A stretch of 64,000 nucleotides of DNA from Spongiibacter nanhainus (GCF_016132545.1 NZ_CP066167.1:4014571-4078570); one strand, 5' to 3'. Counted from the first letter of the stretch, positions 25,543 through 34,216 are shown. Notes: a model not told the origin generated them from the sequence alone. A program made the numbers and translations.

Positions 25543-27207
25543 GTGGAATTTAAGCGCTTAGATGACAAACTGACTGTATCCGGCCAACTGTCCGCGACCG
25601 ATGTCGCCGCCTTGGCAGAGCAAGGTGTCAAGGTATTGATTTGCAACCGCCCCGATGGCGAAGGCAACGACCAGTGCAGCTTCACCGAGATTCAAACCGA
25701 AGCGGAAAAGCACGGCATGCAGTGCCACTATCTACCAGTGGTATCCGGCAGAGTGGAGGACGGTGACGCCGAGGCCTTTGGCAAAGTACTGGACGAAACC
25801 ACTGAGCCGGTACACGCTTACTGCCGCAGCGGTATGCGCTCTACTACCCTGTGGGCACTATCCCAGGGCGACAAACAACCACTCAGCGAGATCGTCAGTG
25901 CCGCCAGAAAGGCGGGCTACGACATGAGTGGGGTCGCCGCACGCATCGCCGGACAAGCCGAAGGGGGCCGGGATTTGGCCAGCTACGATGTGGTGATCGT
26001 GGGCGCGGGTGCCGCCGGTATCGCCACCGCGGCGAGCTTAAAAAAGCGCAACCATGCCATGTCCATCGCCATTATCGATCCCGCCGACGTTCACTACTAC
26101 CAGCCCGGCTGGACCATGGTGGGAGGCGGCATCTTCCGGCCCGAGCAAACAGCCCGCACCATGGCGTCGCTGATTCCCCAAGGGGTGGACTGGATCAAGG
26201 CAGCCGTTGCCGCCTTTGATCCCGATCGCGACACGGTAATCCTGGAAGGCTGCCGGTTGATTCGCTATCAACGCCTGGTAGTAGCCCCCGGTTTAAAATT
26301 GAACTGGGACGGCATCGAAGGCTTGGTGGATACTCTGGGGCAAAACGGCGTCACCTCCAACTACCGCTACGACCTCGCTCCCTACACCTGGGAGCTGGTG
26401 CAAAACCTGAAGTCTGGACGCGCACTGTTTACCCAACCGCCCATGCCCATCAAATGCGCCGGCGCGCCACAAAAGGCGATGTACCTGTCTGGCGATTACT
26501 GGCGCCAACAGGGTCGTATCGACGATATCGACATCGAATTCTATAACGCCGGAGCGGTGTTATTTGGCGTCAAGGAATACGTACCCGCTCTGATGAAGTA
26601 CGTAGAGCGCTACCAGGCCGCACTTAACTTCAACCACAAGCTGACCAAAATCGACGGCCCCCGCAAGGTAGCGACTTTTGAAGCCACCGATGGCGAGGGC
26701 AACAGCCATACTGTGGAGCGGGAGTTCGACATGATTCATGTGGTGCCACCGCAAACGGCGCCGGACTTTATTCGCAGCAGCCCCTTGGCCGACGATGCCG
26801 GCTGGGTCGATGTGGACCAAACCACCCTGCGCCATAAAAAGTACGACAATATCTGGTCGCTGGGGGATGCAATGAATGCCCCCAACGCCAAAACTGCCGC
26901 TGCGGCGCGGATGCAGGCGCCCATTGTGGCCAACAATATCCTCTACGATATGGGTAAGGGCCGCGGCGTTGCTCACTACAACGGCTATGGCTCCTGCCCG
27001 CTCACCGTCGAGCGGGGCAAAATCGTACTGGCGGAATTTGGCTACGGTGGCAAGCTGCTACCCAGCTTCCCCACCTGGCTGCTGGACGGCACCAAACCCA
27101 GCTGGATGGCGTGGTTCCTCAAAGAGAAAATGCTGCCACCCATCTACTGGAAAGGCATGCTGAAAGGTAAAGAGTGGATGGCACAGCCCGTCATCGACGA
27201 TCAGTAA
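25543..27207 (+). CDS. sqr: DUF442 domain fused to type II sulfide:quinone oxidoreductase
   Basis: About 554 residues. The N-terminal 110 or so form a DUF442/phosphatase-like rhodanese domain with active-site loop YCRSGMRSTTLW. The rest is an SQR: FAD-binding VVIVGAGAAGIATAASL, PIKCAGAPQKAMYLSGDYW (conserved Cys of human SQOR Cys201 type), EFDMIHVVPPQTAPDFIRSSPLADDAGWV, and a C-terminal amphipathic stretch (PSWMAWFLKEKMLPPIYW) for membrane contact. It should oxidise sulfide to persulfide with electrons to ubiquinone. At the second human redox Cys (GDC) this protein has GDA. The ATG at 25537 touches the GAGGAG ribosome site directly, so GTG 25543, six bases after it, is the likelier start. Confidence 0.92.
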   Translation: MEFKRLDDKLTVSGQLSATDVAALAEQGVKVLICNRPDGEGNDQCSFTEIQTEAEKHGMQCHYLPVVSGRVEDGDAEAFGKVLDETTEPVHAYCRSGMRSTTLWALSQGDKQPLSEIVSAARKAGYDMSGVAARIAGQAEGGRDLASYDVVIVGAGAAGIATAASLKKRNHAMSIAIIDPADVHYYQPGWTMVGGGIFRPEQTARTMASLIPQGVDWIKAAVAAFDPDRDTVILEGCRLIRYQRLVVAPGLKLNWDGIEGLVDTLGQNGVTSNYRYDLAPYTWELVQNLKSGRALFTQPPMPIKCAGAPQKAMYLSGDYWRQQGRIDDIDIEFYNAGAVLFGVKEYVPALMKYVERYQAALNFNHKLTKIDGPRKVATFEATDGEGNSHTVEREFDMIHVVPPQTAPDFIRSSPLADDAGWVDVDQTTLRHKKYDNIWSLGDAMNAPNAKTAAAARMQAPIVANNILYDMGKGRGVAHYNGYGSCPLTVERGKIVLAEFGYGGKLLPSFPTWLLDGTKPSWMAWFLKEKMLPPIYWKGMLKGKEWMAQPVIDDQ

Positions 27208-27232
27208 ACCAGCAAAAGGGCACCGCGACTTT

Positions 27233-28978
27233 ATGGATAGGCTGAAGCGTTACCTCCCCATCCTCGATTGGGGGCGCGACTACGACCGCCAGTCACTGGT
27301 CAGTGACCTGCTGGCGGCGGTTATCGTGACCATTATGCTGATCCCCCAGTCACTGGCTTATGCGTTACTGGCGGGCCTGCCGGCTGAGATGGGCTTGTAC
27401 GCCAGTATCCTGCCGCTGATTGCCTACGGCATCTTTGGTACCAGTCGCACCTTGTCGGTGGGCCCGGTGGCAGTGGTGTCGCTGATGACCGCCTCTGCCA
27501 TCGGCAGCATTGCCAGCGCCGGTAGCGTTGACTACATCGCCGCCGCGCTGCTGCTGGCGATGATGTCGGGCGCCTTCCTGCTGTTGATGGGGATATTGAG
27601 AATGGGCTTTTTGGCCAACTTTCTCTCTCACCCCGTCATTGCCGGGTTCATTACCGCCTCCGGCATTATTATCGCCTTTAGTCAGCTCAAGCATATTCTC
27701 GGCATCCAGGCCCACGGTGAAAACTTGCTGGCACTGTTGATCAGCCTGTTCGAGCATATCGACGACACCAACCTCTATACCCTGGCAGTGGGTATACCGG
27801 TAGTGGCGTTTTTATTTTGGGTTCGCAGCGGCTTAAAGCCATTGTTAGTCAAAATGGGCCTCTCCGATTATGCCGCCAGTATGCTGTCCAAAACCGGGCC
27901 AGTATTCGGGGTTGTCGCCACCAGTGTCGTTGCCTACCTGTGGGCGCTGGGTGACAAGAATGTGTCACTGGTGGGCCAGGTGCCCACCGGCCTGCCCAGC
28001 CTGACCTTTCCGGAATTGGCCAACCCGGCCTGGAAAGAGCTGCTGGTCTCGGCCATTTTTATCTCCATCATCGGCTTTGTGGAGTCGGTGTCGGTAGGCC
28101 ACACCCTGGCTGCCAAGCGCCGCCAGAAAATCTCTACCGATCAGGAGTTAATCGGTCTCGGCGCCGCCAACCTGGCGGCATCAGTGAGTGGGGGCTACCC
28201 GGTGACCGGGGGCTTTGCCCGCTCGGTGGTTAATTTCGATGCCGGCGCCGTTACACCGGCGGCCGGTATGTTTACCGCGGTGGGCATCGCCCTGGCCGCC
28301 ATGGTGTTCACCCCCTACCTGGCCTACCTGCCCAAAGCCACGCTGGCGGCCACCATCATTGTGGCAGTGCTGTCGCTGGTGGATTTCTCCATTCTCAAGC
28401 GCAGCTGGACCTACGGCAAATCGGATTTTGTCGCGGTAGCCACCACCATTTTGGTCACCCTGACAATGGGTGTCGAAACCGGGGTGGCCTGCGGTGTGCT
28501 GGCATCACTGATGCTGCACCTCTACAAGACCTCCAAACCCCATATGGCAGTGGTGGGCGAAGTCCCCGGCACTGAGCACTACCGCAACGTCAATCGTCAC
28601 AAGGTGATCACCCACAGCAATATTCTTTCGCTGCGGATCGACGAGAGTCTGTACTTTGCCAATGCCAGTTATATCGAGGACCGGGTCTACGAGCTGCTGG
28701 AGGACATGCCGCTGGTGGAGCACGTGATTCTGATGTGCACCGCCGTCAACGAGATTGACCTCAGCGCCCTGGAGGCCCTGGAGTCCATCAATGCCCGGCT
28801 AAAAGACCAAGGCCTGAAGCTTCACTTGTCAGAGGTCAAAGGCCCGGTAATGGATGCGCTGCAACGCAGCCATTTTTTGCAACAACTCAGTGGCCAGGTT
28901 TTTCTCAGCCAACATCAAGCGGTACAGCAATTGGCCGGCGACTCCGGCCAAACGACAAGTCACAACTGGGAAATTTAA
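27233..28978 (+). CDS. SulP-family anion transporter with STAS domain
   Basis: 581 residues. The SLC26/SulP transport core (about 25-425) has the family signature near the N-terminus (AVIVTIMLIPQSLAYALLAGLPAEMGLYASILPLIAYGIFGTSRTLSVGPVAVVSLMTA). The later conserved SVSGGYPVTGGFARSVVNFDAGAVTPAAGMFTAV follows. The C-terminal STAS domain (about 450-565) contains LRIDESLYFANASYIEDRVYELL and the EIDLSALEALESI loop. It lies 25 bp after sqr in the same direction. SulP carriers move sulfate, bicarbonate or other anions; the position suggests handling of sulfite or sulfate made by the pathway, but direction and substrate are not shown by sequence. Confidence 0.93.
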   Translation: MDRLKRYLPILDWGRDYDRQSLVSDLLAAVIVTIMLIPQSLAYALLAGLPAEMGLYASILPLIAYGIFGTSRTLSVGPVAVVSLMTASAIGSIASAGSVDYIAAALLLAMMSGAFLLLMGILRMGFLANFLSHPVIAGFITASGIIIAFSQLKHILGIQAHGENLLALLISLFEHIDDTNLYTLAVGIPVVAFLFWVRSGLKPLLVKMGLSDYAASMLSKTGPVFGVVATSVVAYLWALGDKNVSLVGQVPTGLPSLTFPELANPAWKELLVSAIFISIIGFVESVSVGHTLAAKRRQKISTDQELIGLGAANLAASVSGGYPVTGGFARSVVNFDAGAVTPAAGMFTAVGIALAAMVFTPYLAYLPKATLAATIIVAVLSLVDFSILKRSWTYGKSDFVAVATTILVTLTMGVETGVACGVLASLMLHLYKTSKPHMAVVGEVPGTEHYRNVNRHKVITHSNILSLRIDESLYFANASYIEDRVYELLEDMPLVEHVILMCTAVNEIDLSALEALESINARLKDQGLKLHLSEVKGPVMDALQRSHFLQQLSGQVFLSQHQAVQQLAGDSGQTTSHNWEI

Positions 28979-29015
28979 CGACCTTGCTACGACGCCTACG
29001 CGAGATTTAAACACC

Positions 29016-29249
29016 ATGAGCACACACGACGAAGCACCACACACCAAGGTCAAGAAACCGGGCCCCCTCGCCGTTATCGGTAGCGTCGCCTCCGCCGCCT
29101 TTGGTGTGCGCAGCAGCCGTTTTCGCGGCCGGGAAAGTTCCGTTAAATTCCACCACTATGTCATTGCCGCCATCGGCTTTGTGGCGGTGTTTTTACTGGT
29201 GGTTAACGGCATCGTGCGAGTGGTGCTTAGCCAAACTGGAGCCTCGTGA
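29016..29249 (+). CDS. DUF2970 single-span membrane protein
   Basis: 77 residues. A basic cytoplasmic start (MSTHDEAPHTKVKKPGPL) precedes the family motif PLAVIGSVASAAFGVRSSRFRGRESSVKF. One or two hydrophobic helices follow (HYVIAAIGFVAVFLLVVNGIVRVVLS). This is the usual shape of DUF2970, a small proteobacterial protein of unknown function often found near respiratory genes. The frame opens far upstream inside the SulP gene, but the ATG at 29016 gives the family N-terminus. It is 37 bp after sulP and convergent with the DASS transporter (13 bp apart). Confidence 0.82.
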   Translation: MSTHDEAPHTKVKKPGPLAVIGSVASAAFGVRSSRFRGRESSVKFHHYVIAAIGFVAVFLLVVNGIVRVVLSQTGAS

Positions 29250-29262
29250 AGGACTAACCCAA

Positions 29263-30744
29263 TTAAAACACGACCGGCAGCAACAGCCTGGCGGCCAGTG
29301 TCACCAGTGCAATGGCAATCAGATTAATCACCAAGCCGTGTTTAATCATGTCACCGATCTGGACATGACCACTGGCATAGATAACCGCATTGGGCGGCGT
29401 CGCCACCGGCATCATAAAGGCGCAGGACGCCGCCAAAGCGGCGGGGGCAGCGCAAAGCAGAGGGGAAATATCCTGGGCCATCGCCAGGGCACCCAGTAAG
29501 GGCAAAAATGCCGCGGTGGTAGCGGTATTGCTGCTGATTTCAGTCAGGAAAATAATCACCGTAACGATCAACAGGGTCACCAGCAAAATAGATGCTCCCG
29601 ACACGCTGCTCAAGCCCCCCGCTATCCACTCTGCCAGCCCCGACAATGCAATCGCCCCGGCCAAGGCGAGCCCACCGCCAAACAACAACAACACCCCCCA
29701 GGGCAGGGCTGCGGCGGCAGGCCAATCCAGCAGGCGGGTGCTGCCATCACCACTGGGCAGCATAAACAGCACCACCCCCGCGGCAATGGCGATACCGGTA
29801 TCACTGAGGCCCGGCACCAGCTCTTCCAATAAGGGCCGCACTATCCAGGCCAGTGCTGTCAGCGCAAAGACCACCAGAACCCGTTTTTCTGCCGAGCTCA
29901 TCGGCCCCTGGCCTTCGATGGCATCCCCCAAGCCTGCATCCACTTGGGCGGTAGCTACCGGCAAAGGCCCCCGGCACAGCCACCACCAACATGCCAGCAA
30001 CATCACCGCCGACACCGGCAGCCCCACCAACATCCACTGGGCAAAGCCGATTTCGATACCGGCGTGATCCTTGAGATAAGCCGCCAACAGTGCATTGGGC
30101 GGCGTACCTATCAGAGTCGCCATTCCGCCTATGCTGGCGGCGTAAGCCACTCCCAACAAAAGCACCACTCGGTAGTGCCGGTGCGCCAGGTCGTCCCCGC
30201 TGTAGTAACTCAGTACAGACAGGGCGATGGGCAGCATCATAATGCTGGTGGCGGTATTGCTAACCCACATGCTGAGAAAGGCCGTCGCCAGCATAAAGCC
30301 CGCAATTTGGAATCGCGGCTGTGTGCCCGCCCAACCCAAAATTAACAGCGCGATACGCTGGTGTAGATTACAGCGCTGCATGGCGATACCCAGTAAAAAA
30401 CCACCCATAAACAAAAACACAATGGGATGGCCATAAGAGCCCGTCACCGCTTTAATGGGCTGTACCTCAAACAGCGGCAGTATCACCACCGGCAATAGCG
30501 CTGTAGCGGGGATGGGCAAAACTTCGGTGGACCACCATGCCGCCATCAACAGTGCCATCCCCAGCGTAATCCAGCCCGCCGGGGAAAGCCCCTCCGGCGC
30601 CGGCAAAATCGCCGTAACCGCGAAAGCCGCAATCCCCACCACTGCCCCCAGCGCTTTCACCCTGGCTGGATCGAAAGAGTTGTCGGGCTGCTCGTCTTTG
30701 TTTCGCATAGCCTTGTTTCGGATAGCCTTTTTTCGGATAGCCAT
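29263..30744 (-). CDS. DASS/SLC13-type anion symporter
   Basis: 493 residues, 11-12 helices. Signature blocks: WWSTEVLPIPATALLPVVILPLF, SYGHPIVFLFMGGFLLGIAMQR, the first SNT motif in SMWVSNTATSIMMLPIALSVL, and the second in LTEISSNTATTAAFLPLLGALA, ending MMPVATPPNAVIYASG. These two SNT motifs bind substrate carboxylate or oxyanion and sodium in VcINDY-like carriers. Possible substrates are dicarboxylates, sulfate or thiosulfate. ATG 30744 is used; GTG 30750 is an alternative. Residues 2-16 are three copies of a five-residue basic unit (AIRKK, AIRNK, AMRNK) coded by 15-bp tandem repeats. Confidence 0.9.
   Translation of the reverse strand: MAIRKKAIRNKAMRNKDEQPDNSFDPARVKALGAVVGIAAFAVTAILPAPEGLSPAGWITLGMALLMAAWWSTEVLPIPATALLPVVILPLFEVQPIKAVTGSYGHPIVFLFMGGFLLGIAMQRCNLHQRIALLILGWAGTQPRFQIAGFMLATAFLSMWVSNTATSIMMLPIALSVLSYYSGDDLAHRHYRVVLLLGVAYAASIGGMATLIGTPPNALLAAYLKDHAGIEIGFAQWMLVGLPVSAVMLLACWWWLCRGPLPVATAQVDAGLGDAIEGQGPMSSAEKRVLVVFALTALAWIVRPLLEELVPGLSDTGIAIAAGVVLFMLPSGDGSTRLLDWPAAAALPWGVLLLFGGGLALAGAIALSGLAEWIAGGLSSVSGASILLVTLLIVTVIIFLTEISSNTATTAAFLPLLGALAMAQDISPLLCAAPAALAASCAFMMPVATPPNAVIYASGHVQIGDMIKHGLVINLIAIALVTLAARLLLPVVF
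30697..30741. repeat. Three 15-bp tandem repeats inside the DASS gene start
   Basis: Coding-strand units GCTATCCGAAAAAAG, GCTATCCGAAACAAG and GCTATGCGAAACAAA directly follow the start codon. Being multiples of three, copy-number change would keep the frame and alter only the length of the basic N-terminal tail. Confidence 0.85.
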
Positions 30745-30800
30745 AACCACTGCCAGAAGATAGTATTTGCCACACAGAAATAATGCTTGGGGAACATGCT

Positions 30801-31433
30801 ATGCGGATACTGGGCCTGACGCTACTGCTGCTGAGCTTGGCAGCCTGTGAGTCCACCTATTACGGCGCCATGGAAAAGGTCGGCGTTCATAAACGGGATA
30901 TTCTGGTAGACCGAGTTGGAGAAGCCAGGGATGCCCAACAGGACGGCCAGGCCGAATTTCAGGATGCCCTGACGCAATTCCGCGCTGTAGTGAACTTTAA
31001 AGGCGGTGATCTGGAAAAGCTCTACGATAAACTCGATGCCGAATACCAGGACAGCGTCGATGCCGCCGAGGATATCCGCGACCGTATCGATAAAGTGGAG
31101 TCCGTCGCCGAGGCACTGTTTGACGAGTGGGAAGATGAGCTGGAACTCTACAGCAGCGCCAGCCTGCGCGCCGACAGCGAGCGAAAGCTCCGGGATACAC
31201 GGCAAAAATACAAAGGCTTGATTCGCAGCATGCGTCGGGCCGAGAAAAGCATGCAGCCGGTATTGGATGCCTTTCAGGACAACGTGCTCTACCTCAAGCA
31301 CAACCTCAATGCCTCGGCCATTGGGGCGCTAAAGGGCGAGCTGGCCGAAATTGATCGGGATGTATCGTCGCTGATCAGCTCGATGAACGAAGCAATTCAA
31401 GAATCGGACAGCTTTATCGCCCAGCTACGTTAA
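30801..31433 (+). CDS. DUF2959 lipoprotein
   Basis: 210 residues. Lipoprotein signal MRILGLTLLLLSLAACEST with lipobox LAAC, then a long alpha-helical, highly charged body. It includes YYGAMEKVGVHKRDILVDRVGEARDAQ, a block typical of DUF2959, predicted coiled coils around residues 70-180, and no membrane span. The function of the family is unknown. The ATG at 30801 is chosen over 30783 because GGGGAA lies upstream at proper distance and the signal peptide starts there. It is divergent from the DASS gene and convergent with the DUF2059 gene. Confidence 0.85.
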   Translation: MRILGLTLLLLSLAACESTYYGAMEKVGVHKRDILVDRVGEARDAQQDGQAEFQDALTQFRAVVNFKGGDLEKLYDKLDAEYQDSVDAAEDIRDRIDKVESVAEALFDEWEDELELYSSASLRADSERKLRDTRQKYKGLIRSMRRAEKSMQPVLDAFQDNVLYLKHNLNASAIGALKGELAEIDRDVSSLISSMNEAIQESDSFIAQLR

Positions 31434-31460
31434 CGGCCATCCACCGCAAATAACAGGGCG

Positions 31461-32000
31461 CTACTGAGGCTGCAGCACAGAATTGAAGTGATCGTCCTGA
31501 TCCTGAAGATTCTGTATCCGCATGGCTTCATCGGCCATCATTTTTTGGAGCTCGGGAAGGTGTTGATCAGACCGACGCGTGGCTATTTCCGCGCCCTTTT
31601 GCATCAGCTCCGGCATCGAGCGAACCATTTTTCGGCCTACGCCCGAGGCGTAGAAATCGTTAATTTTTTGTAGCTCTTTTTGGCTAAAGTGTTCGGCGTA
31701 GAGCGCGGCGTACTCTTCTTTCAACTGCTCGTAGCTGACGTACTTTTCGAAGAACGCCAGCATCACCCTGCGAAAAGGTATGAGCGTGGGGTTTTGCTGC
31801 AACTGTTGGTCAATCACCATCTCGGAAGATTGGCTCATTGCCTCCGCCACGCCACTGAGCTCCAGAAATCGCTCGGCTTCGCGAAGCGTCGCATCGTCAG
31901 CCTCAGCGCTAGCGACACAACTTACCAACATCATCAATGCCACAGCGAGTGAGTGCTTTGCGCATCCTTGCCGGCGGCTTGCGCTCGTGTTTACATCCAT
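31461..32000 (-). CDS. DUF2059 secreted protein
   Basis: 179 residues. N-terminal signal peptide (SLAVALMMLVSCVASAEA, cleavage near residue 33) followed by a helical domain. The block YVSYEQLKEEYAALYAEHFSQKELQKINDFYASGVGRKMVRSMPELMQKG is characteristic of DUF2059 (segments quoted are family-conserved: YAALYAEHFSQKEL and FYASGVGRKM). A periplasmic location is expected. No role is known. It sits alone between two plus-strand transcription units. Confidence 0.85.
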   Translation of the reverse strand: MDVNTSASRRQGCAKHSLAVALMMLVSCVASAEADDATLREAERFLELSGVAEAMSQSSEMVIDQQLQQNPTLIPFRRVMLAFFEKYVSYEQLKEEYAALYAEHFSQKELQKINDFYASGVGRKMVRSMPELMQKGAEIATRRSDQHLPELQKMMADEAMRIQNLQDQDDHFNSVLQPQ

Positions 32001-32134
32001 TGTGAACGGCCTTTTTCAATTGACATGTTTCTAACTACACATTAAGCGCGTAGTGTAGCAACGTTAGCATCGAGTTTTGTCCGTAATTACCGAAGCACGA
32101 CCATTTCTGCACCAGCAACCAGAGATCACTGACA

Positions 32135-32737
32135 ATGCGAGCCCAGTATCTGCGTATCCTGTTCACTCTTTCACTGCTGTTGAGCTTTACTGCCCTGTCC
32201 AGCTGCGGCATCAACAACATCCCCACCTACGACGAGCAGGTTAAAGCCGCCTGGGGCCAAGTGGAGAACCAATACCAGCGCCGGGCAGATTTGGTGCCCA
32301 ATCTGGTGGAAACGGTAAAAGGCTTTGCCGCCCAGGAGAAAGAGACTCTGACCGCCGTGGTGGAGGCCCGGGCCAAGGCCAGCTCCATGCAGGTGGACGC
32401 CGATACCCTGAACAACCCCGAGCAACTACAGAAATTCGAGCAGGCCCAGTCCCAGCTCAGCAGCGCCCTGAACCGCTTGATGGTCGTGGTGGAACGCTAT
32501 CCAGAATTAAAATCCAATCAGAATTTTCTGGCCCTGCAATCCCAACTGGAGGGCACGGAAAATCGCATCGCCGTGGCCCGGCGAGACTTTATCCAGGCGG
32601 TACAGCGCTACAATACCGAGATTCGCACCTTCCCCGGTCGTATTTGGCACAGTTTGCTGTACGGCGACATGGAAATTCGCGAAAGCTTTGAAGCCACCAC
32701 CGACAACGCCGAGCAGGCGCCGCAGGTAAACTTTTAA
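32135..32737 (+). CDS. lemA: LemA family lipoprotein
   Basis: 200 residues. The signal peptide has a lipobox-like LSSC (Cys28), and then the LemA core: YDEQVKAAWGQVENQYQRRADLVPNLVETVKGFAAQEKETL, VVVERYPELKSNQNFLALQSQLEGTENRIAVARRDFIQAVQRYN and the end FPGRIWHSLLYG. LemA proteins are helical-bundle membrane proteins of unclear function, regularly encoded with TPM-domain proteins, as here. The stop codon overlaps the next ATG by one base (TAATG), implying coupled translation. Confidence 0.95.
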   Translation: MRAQYLRILFTLSLLLSFTALSSCGINNIPTYDEQVKAAWGQVENQYQRRADLVPNLVETVKGFAAQEKETLTAVVEARAKASSMQVDADTLNNPEQLQKFEQAQSQLSSALNRLMVVVERYPELKSNQNFLALQSQLEGTENRIAVARRDFIQAVQRYNTEIRTFPGRIWHSLLYGDMEIRESFEATTDNAEQAPQVNF

Positions 32738-33486
32738 TGCAACATCGGCAAACGCACACCGCCCGGCTGATGTGGTGGGGACTGCTGGTCGCCACCCTGC
32801 TATCACTGCCAGCCCAGGCCGCGCCCGATTTCCCCAAGCTGACCGGCCGGGTTGTGGACAATGCCGATCTGCTGAGCCCCAACACAGAGCGGCGCATTGG
32901 CGAGCGCCTGGCCGCCCACGAACGCGCTAGCGGTAACCAGCTGGTGGTGGTTACCCTGCCCGACCTACAGGGCACCAGCATTGAGGATTTTGGTTACCAG
33001 TTGGGCCGCCACTGGGGTATCGGCCAGAAAGACAGCGACAACGGCGCGCTATTGATTATCGCCAAGCAGGAGCGCGCGCTGCGTATCGAAGTAGGCTACG
33101 GCCTGGAAGGCCAGCTCACAGACGCCATTAGCGCCCAGATTATTAACCAGATTCTGACCCCCGCCTTCAAAGCCGGCCGCTTTGATGCCGGCGTGGAACA
33201 GGCCGTGGATGCCATGGTGGCCGTACTGGGTGGCAAAACCCTGCCGGCGCCTCAGCGCAGCGCCACCAAGAAGGAGGCCCCACCCGCCTTTGGTGGTCTG
33301 CTGTTCATTATTATCGTCATTATGCTGCTATTCGGTCGCGGCGGCTTCTTTGGCGGCATGTTGGCCGGCTCAATGCTCGGCGGCGGTCTTCGAGGCGGTG
33401 GCTTCGGCGGTGGCGGATTTGGCGGCGGCTTCGGAGGCGGCGGTGGTGGTGGTTTTGGTGGCGGCGGCGCCAGCGGCGGCTGGTGA
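32737..33486 (+). CDS. TPM-domain membrane protein with glycine-rich tail (YgcG-like)
   Basis: 249 residues. Cleavable signal peptide (ATLLSLPAQAAPDF), TPM domain (about 35-165) with the motifs GRVVDNADLLSPNTERRIGERLAAHE, ALLIIAKQERALRIEVGYGLEGQLTDAISAQIIN, one membrane helix (LLFIIIVIMLLFG) and a low-complexity Gly tail (GGGFGGGGFGGGF...). This is the standard LemA-partner architecture. TPM domains are proposed to act in membrane-protein quality control or as acid phosphatases in plants; the bacterial role is open. It is translationally coupled to lemA. Confidence 0.94.
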   Translation: MQHRQTHTARLMWWGLLVATLLSLPAQAAPDFPKLTGRVVDNADLLSPNTERRIGERLAAHERASGNQLVVVTLPDLQGTSIEDFGYQLGRHWGIGQKDSDNGALLIIAKQERALRIEVGYGLEGQLTDAISAQIINQILTPAFKAGRFDAGVEQAVDAMVAVLGGKTLPAPQRSATKKEAPPAFGGLLFIIIVIMLLFGRGGFFGGMLAGSMLGGGLRGGGFGGGGFGGGFGGGGGGGFGGGGASGGW

Positions 33487-33498
33487 AGGAGTATCGGT

Positions 33499-34116
33499 AT
33501 GAGTCTGTTAAACCCCCAACAACAGCAACAGGTCGCCGCGGCAATTCAACAAGCGGAGCGCCACACCGATGCCGAGCTGGTTACGGTGCTGGCTCCCCAG
33601 GCCGACGATTACACCTATATTCCCCTGCTCTGGGCGGGGCTACTGGCGCTGATTGTTCCCGGTGCCATTAACTACTTCCCCGGGTTTCTGGATATGCACT
33701 CCCTGGTGCTTTGTCAGTGGGCAGTATTTATCGCCCTGGCTTTGGTGTTTCGAACAGCACCCTTGCGGAGCCGCCTGGTGCCCCGCGCGGTGCGCTTTTG
33801 GCGGGCCAGTAATCTTGCCAGGCGGCAGTTTCTGGAACAGAACCTCCACCACACCGATGGCGAAACCGGCATGCTGATTTTTGTCTCCGAAGCTGAACGC
33901 TATGTAGAAATTCTGGTGGACCGGGGCATCGCCCAGCGCATCCCGGACAGCACCTGGGAGAGCGTCGTGGCGGACTTTACCGAGCAGGTAAAACGCGGCG
34001 ACATCACCGCCGGATTCGTGGGCTGCATCGAGGCCTGCGGCGCCCAGCTGCGAGAGCACATTCCGGCCAGCCGGGAGAAAAACGAGCTCCCCAATCACCT
34101 GGTCATGCTCCAGTAG
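33499..34116 (+). CDS. Second TPM-domain protein (COG3762 type)
   Basis: 205 residues. A short cytosolic start (MSLLNPQQQQQVAAAIQQAERHTDAELVTVLA) splits the TPM fold around two helices (about 43-60 and 70-85), then GETGMLIFVSEAERYVEILVDRGIAQRIPDSTWESVVADF and a C-terminal helix. This is the membrane-split TPM type usually encoded directly after lemA and the Gly-tailed TPM gene. GAAGGAG lies upstream with a 12 bp gap from the previous stop, so it is the third gene of the lemA operon. Confidence 0.9.
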   Translation: MSLLNPQQQQQVAAAIQQAERHTDAELVTVLAPQADDYTYIPLLWAGLLALIVPGAINYFPGFLDMHSLVLCQWAVFIALALVFRTAPLRSRLVPRAVRFWRASNLARRQFLEQNLHHTDGETGMLIFVSEAERYVEILVDRGIAQRIPDSTWESVVADFTEQVKRGDITAGFVGCIEACGAQLREHIPASREKNELPNHLVMLQ

Positions 34117-34216
34117 CACCAGCACCCGAACATTGCGGAAAAAGTGCCTGAAATTGGCTATTGACGGCCGCCGGCTCGCCCCTTAAAAAAGCGCATCTCA
34201 CCACCGGAGCCCGACC

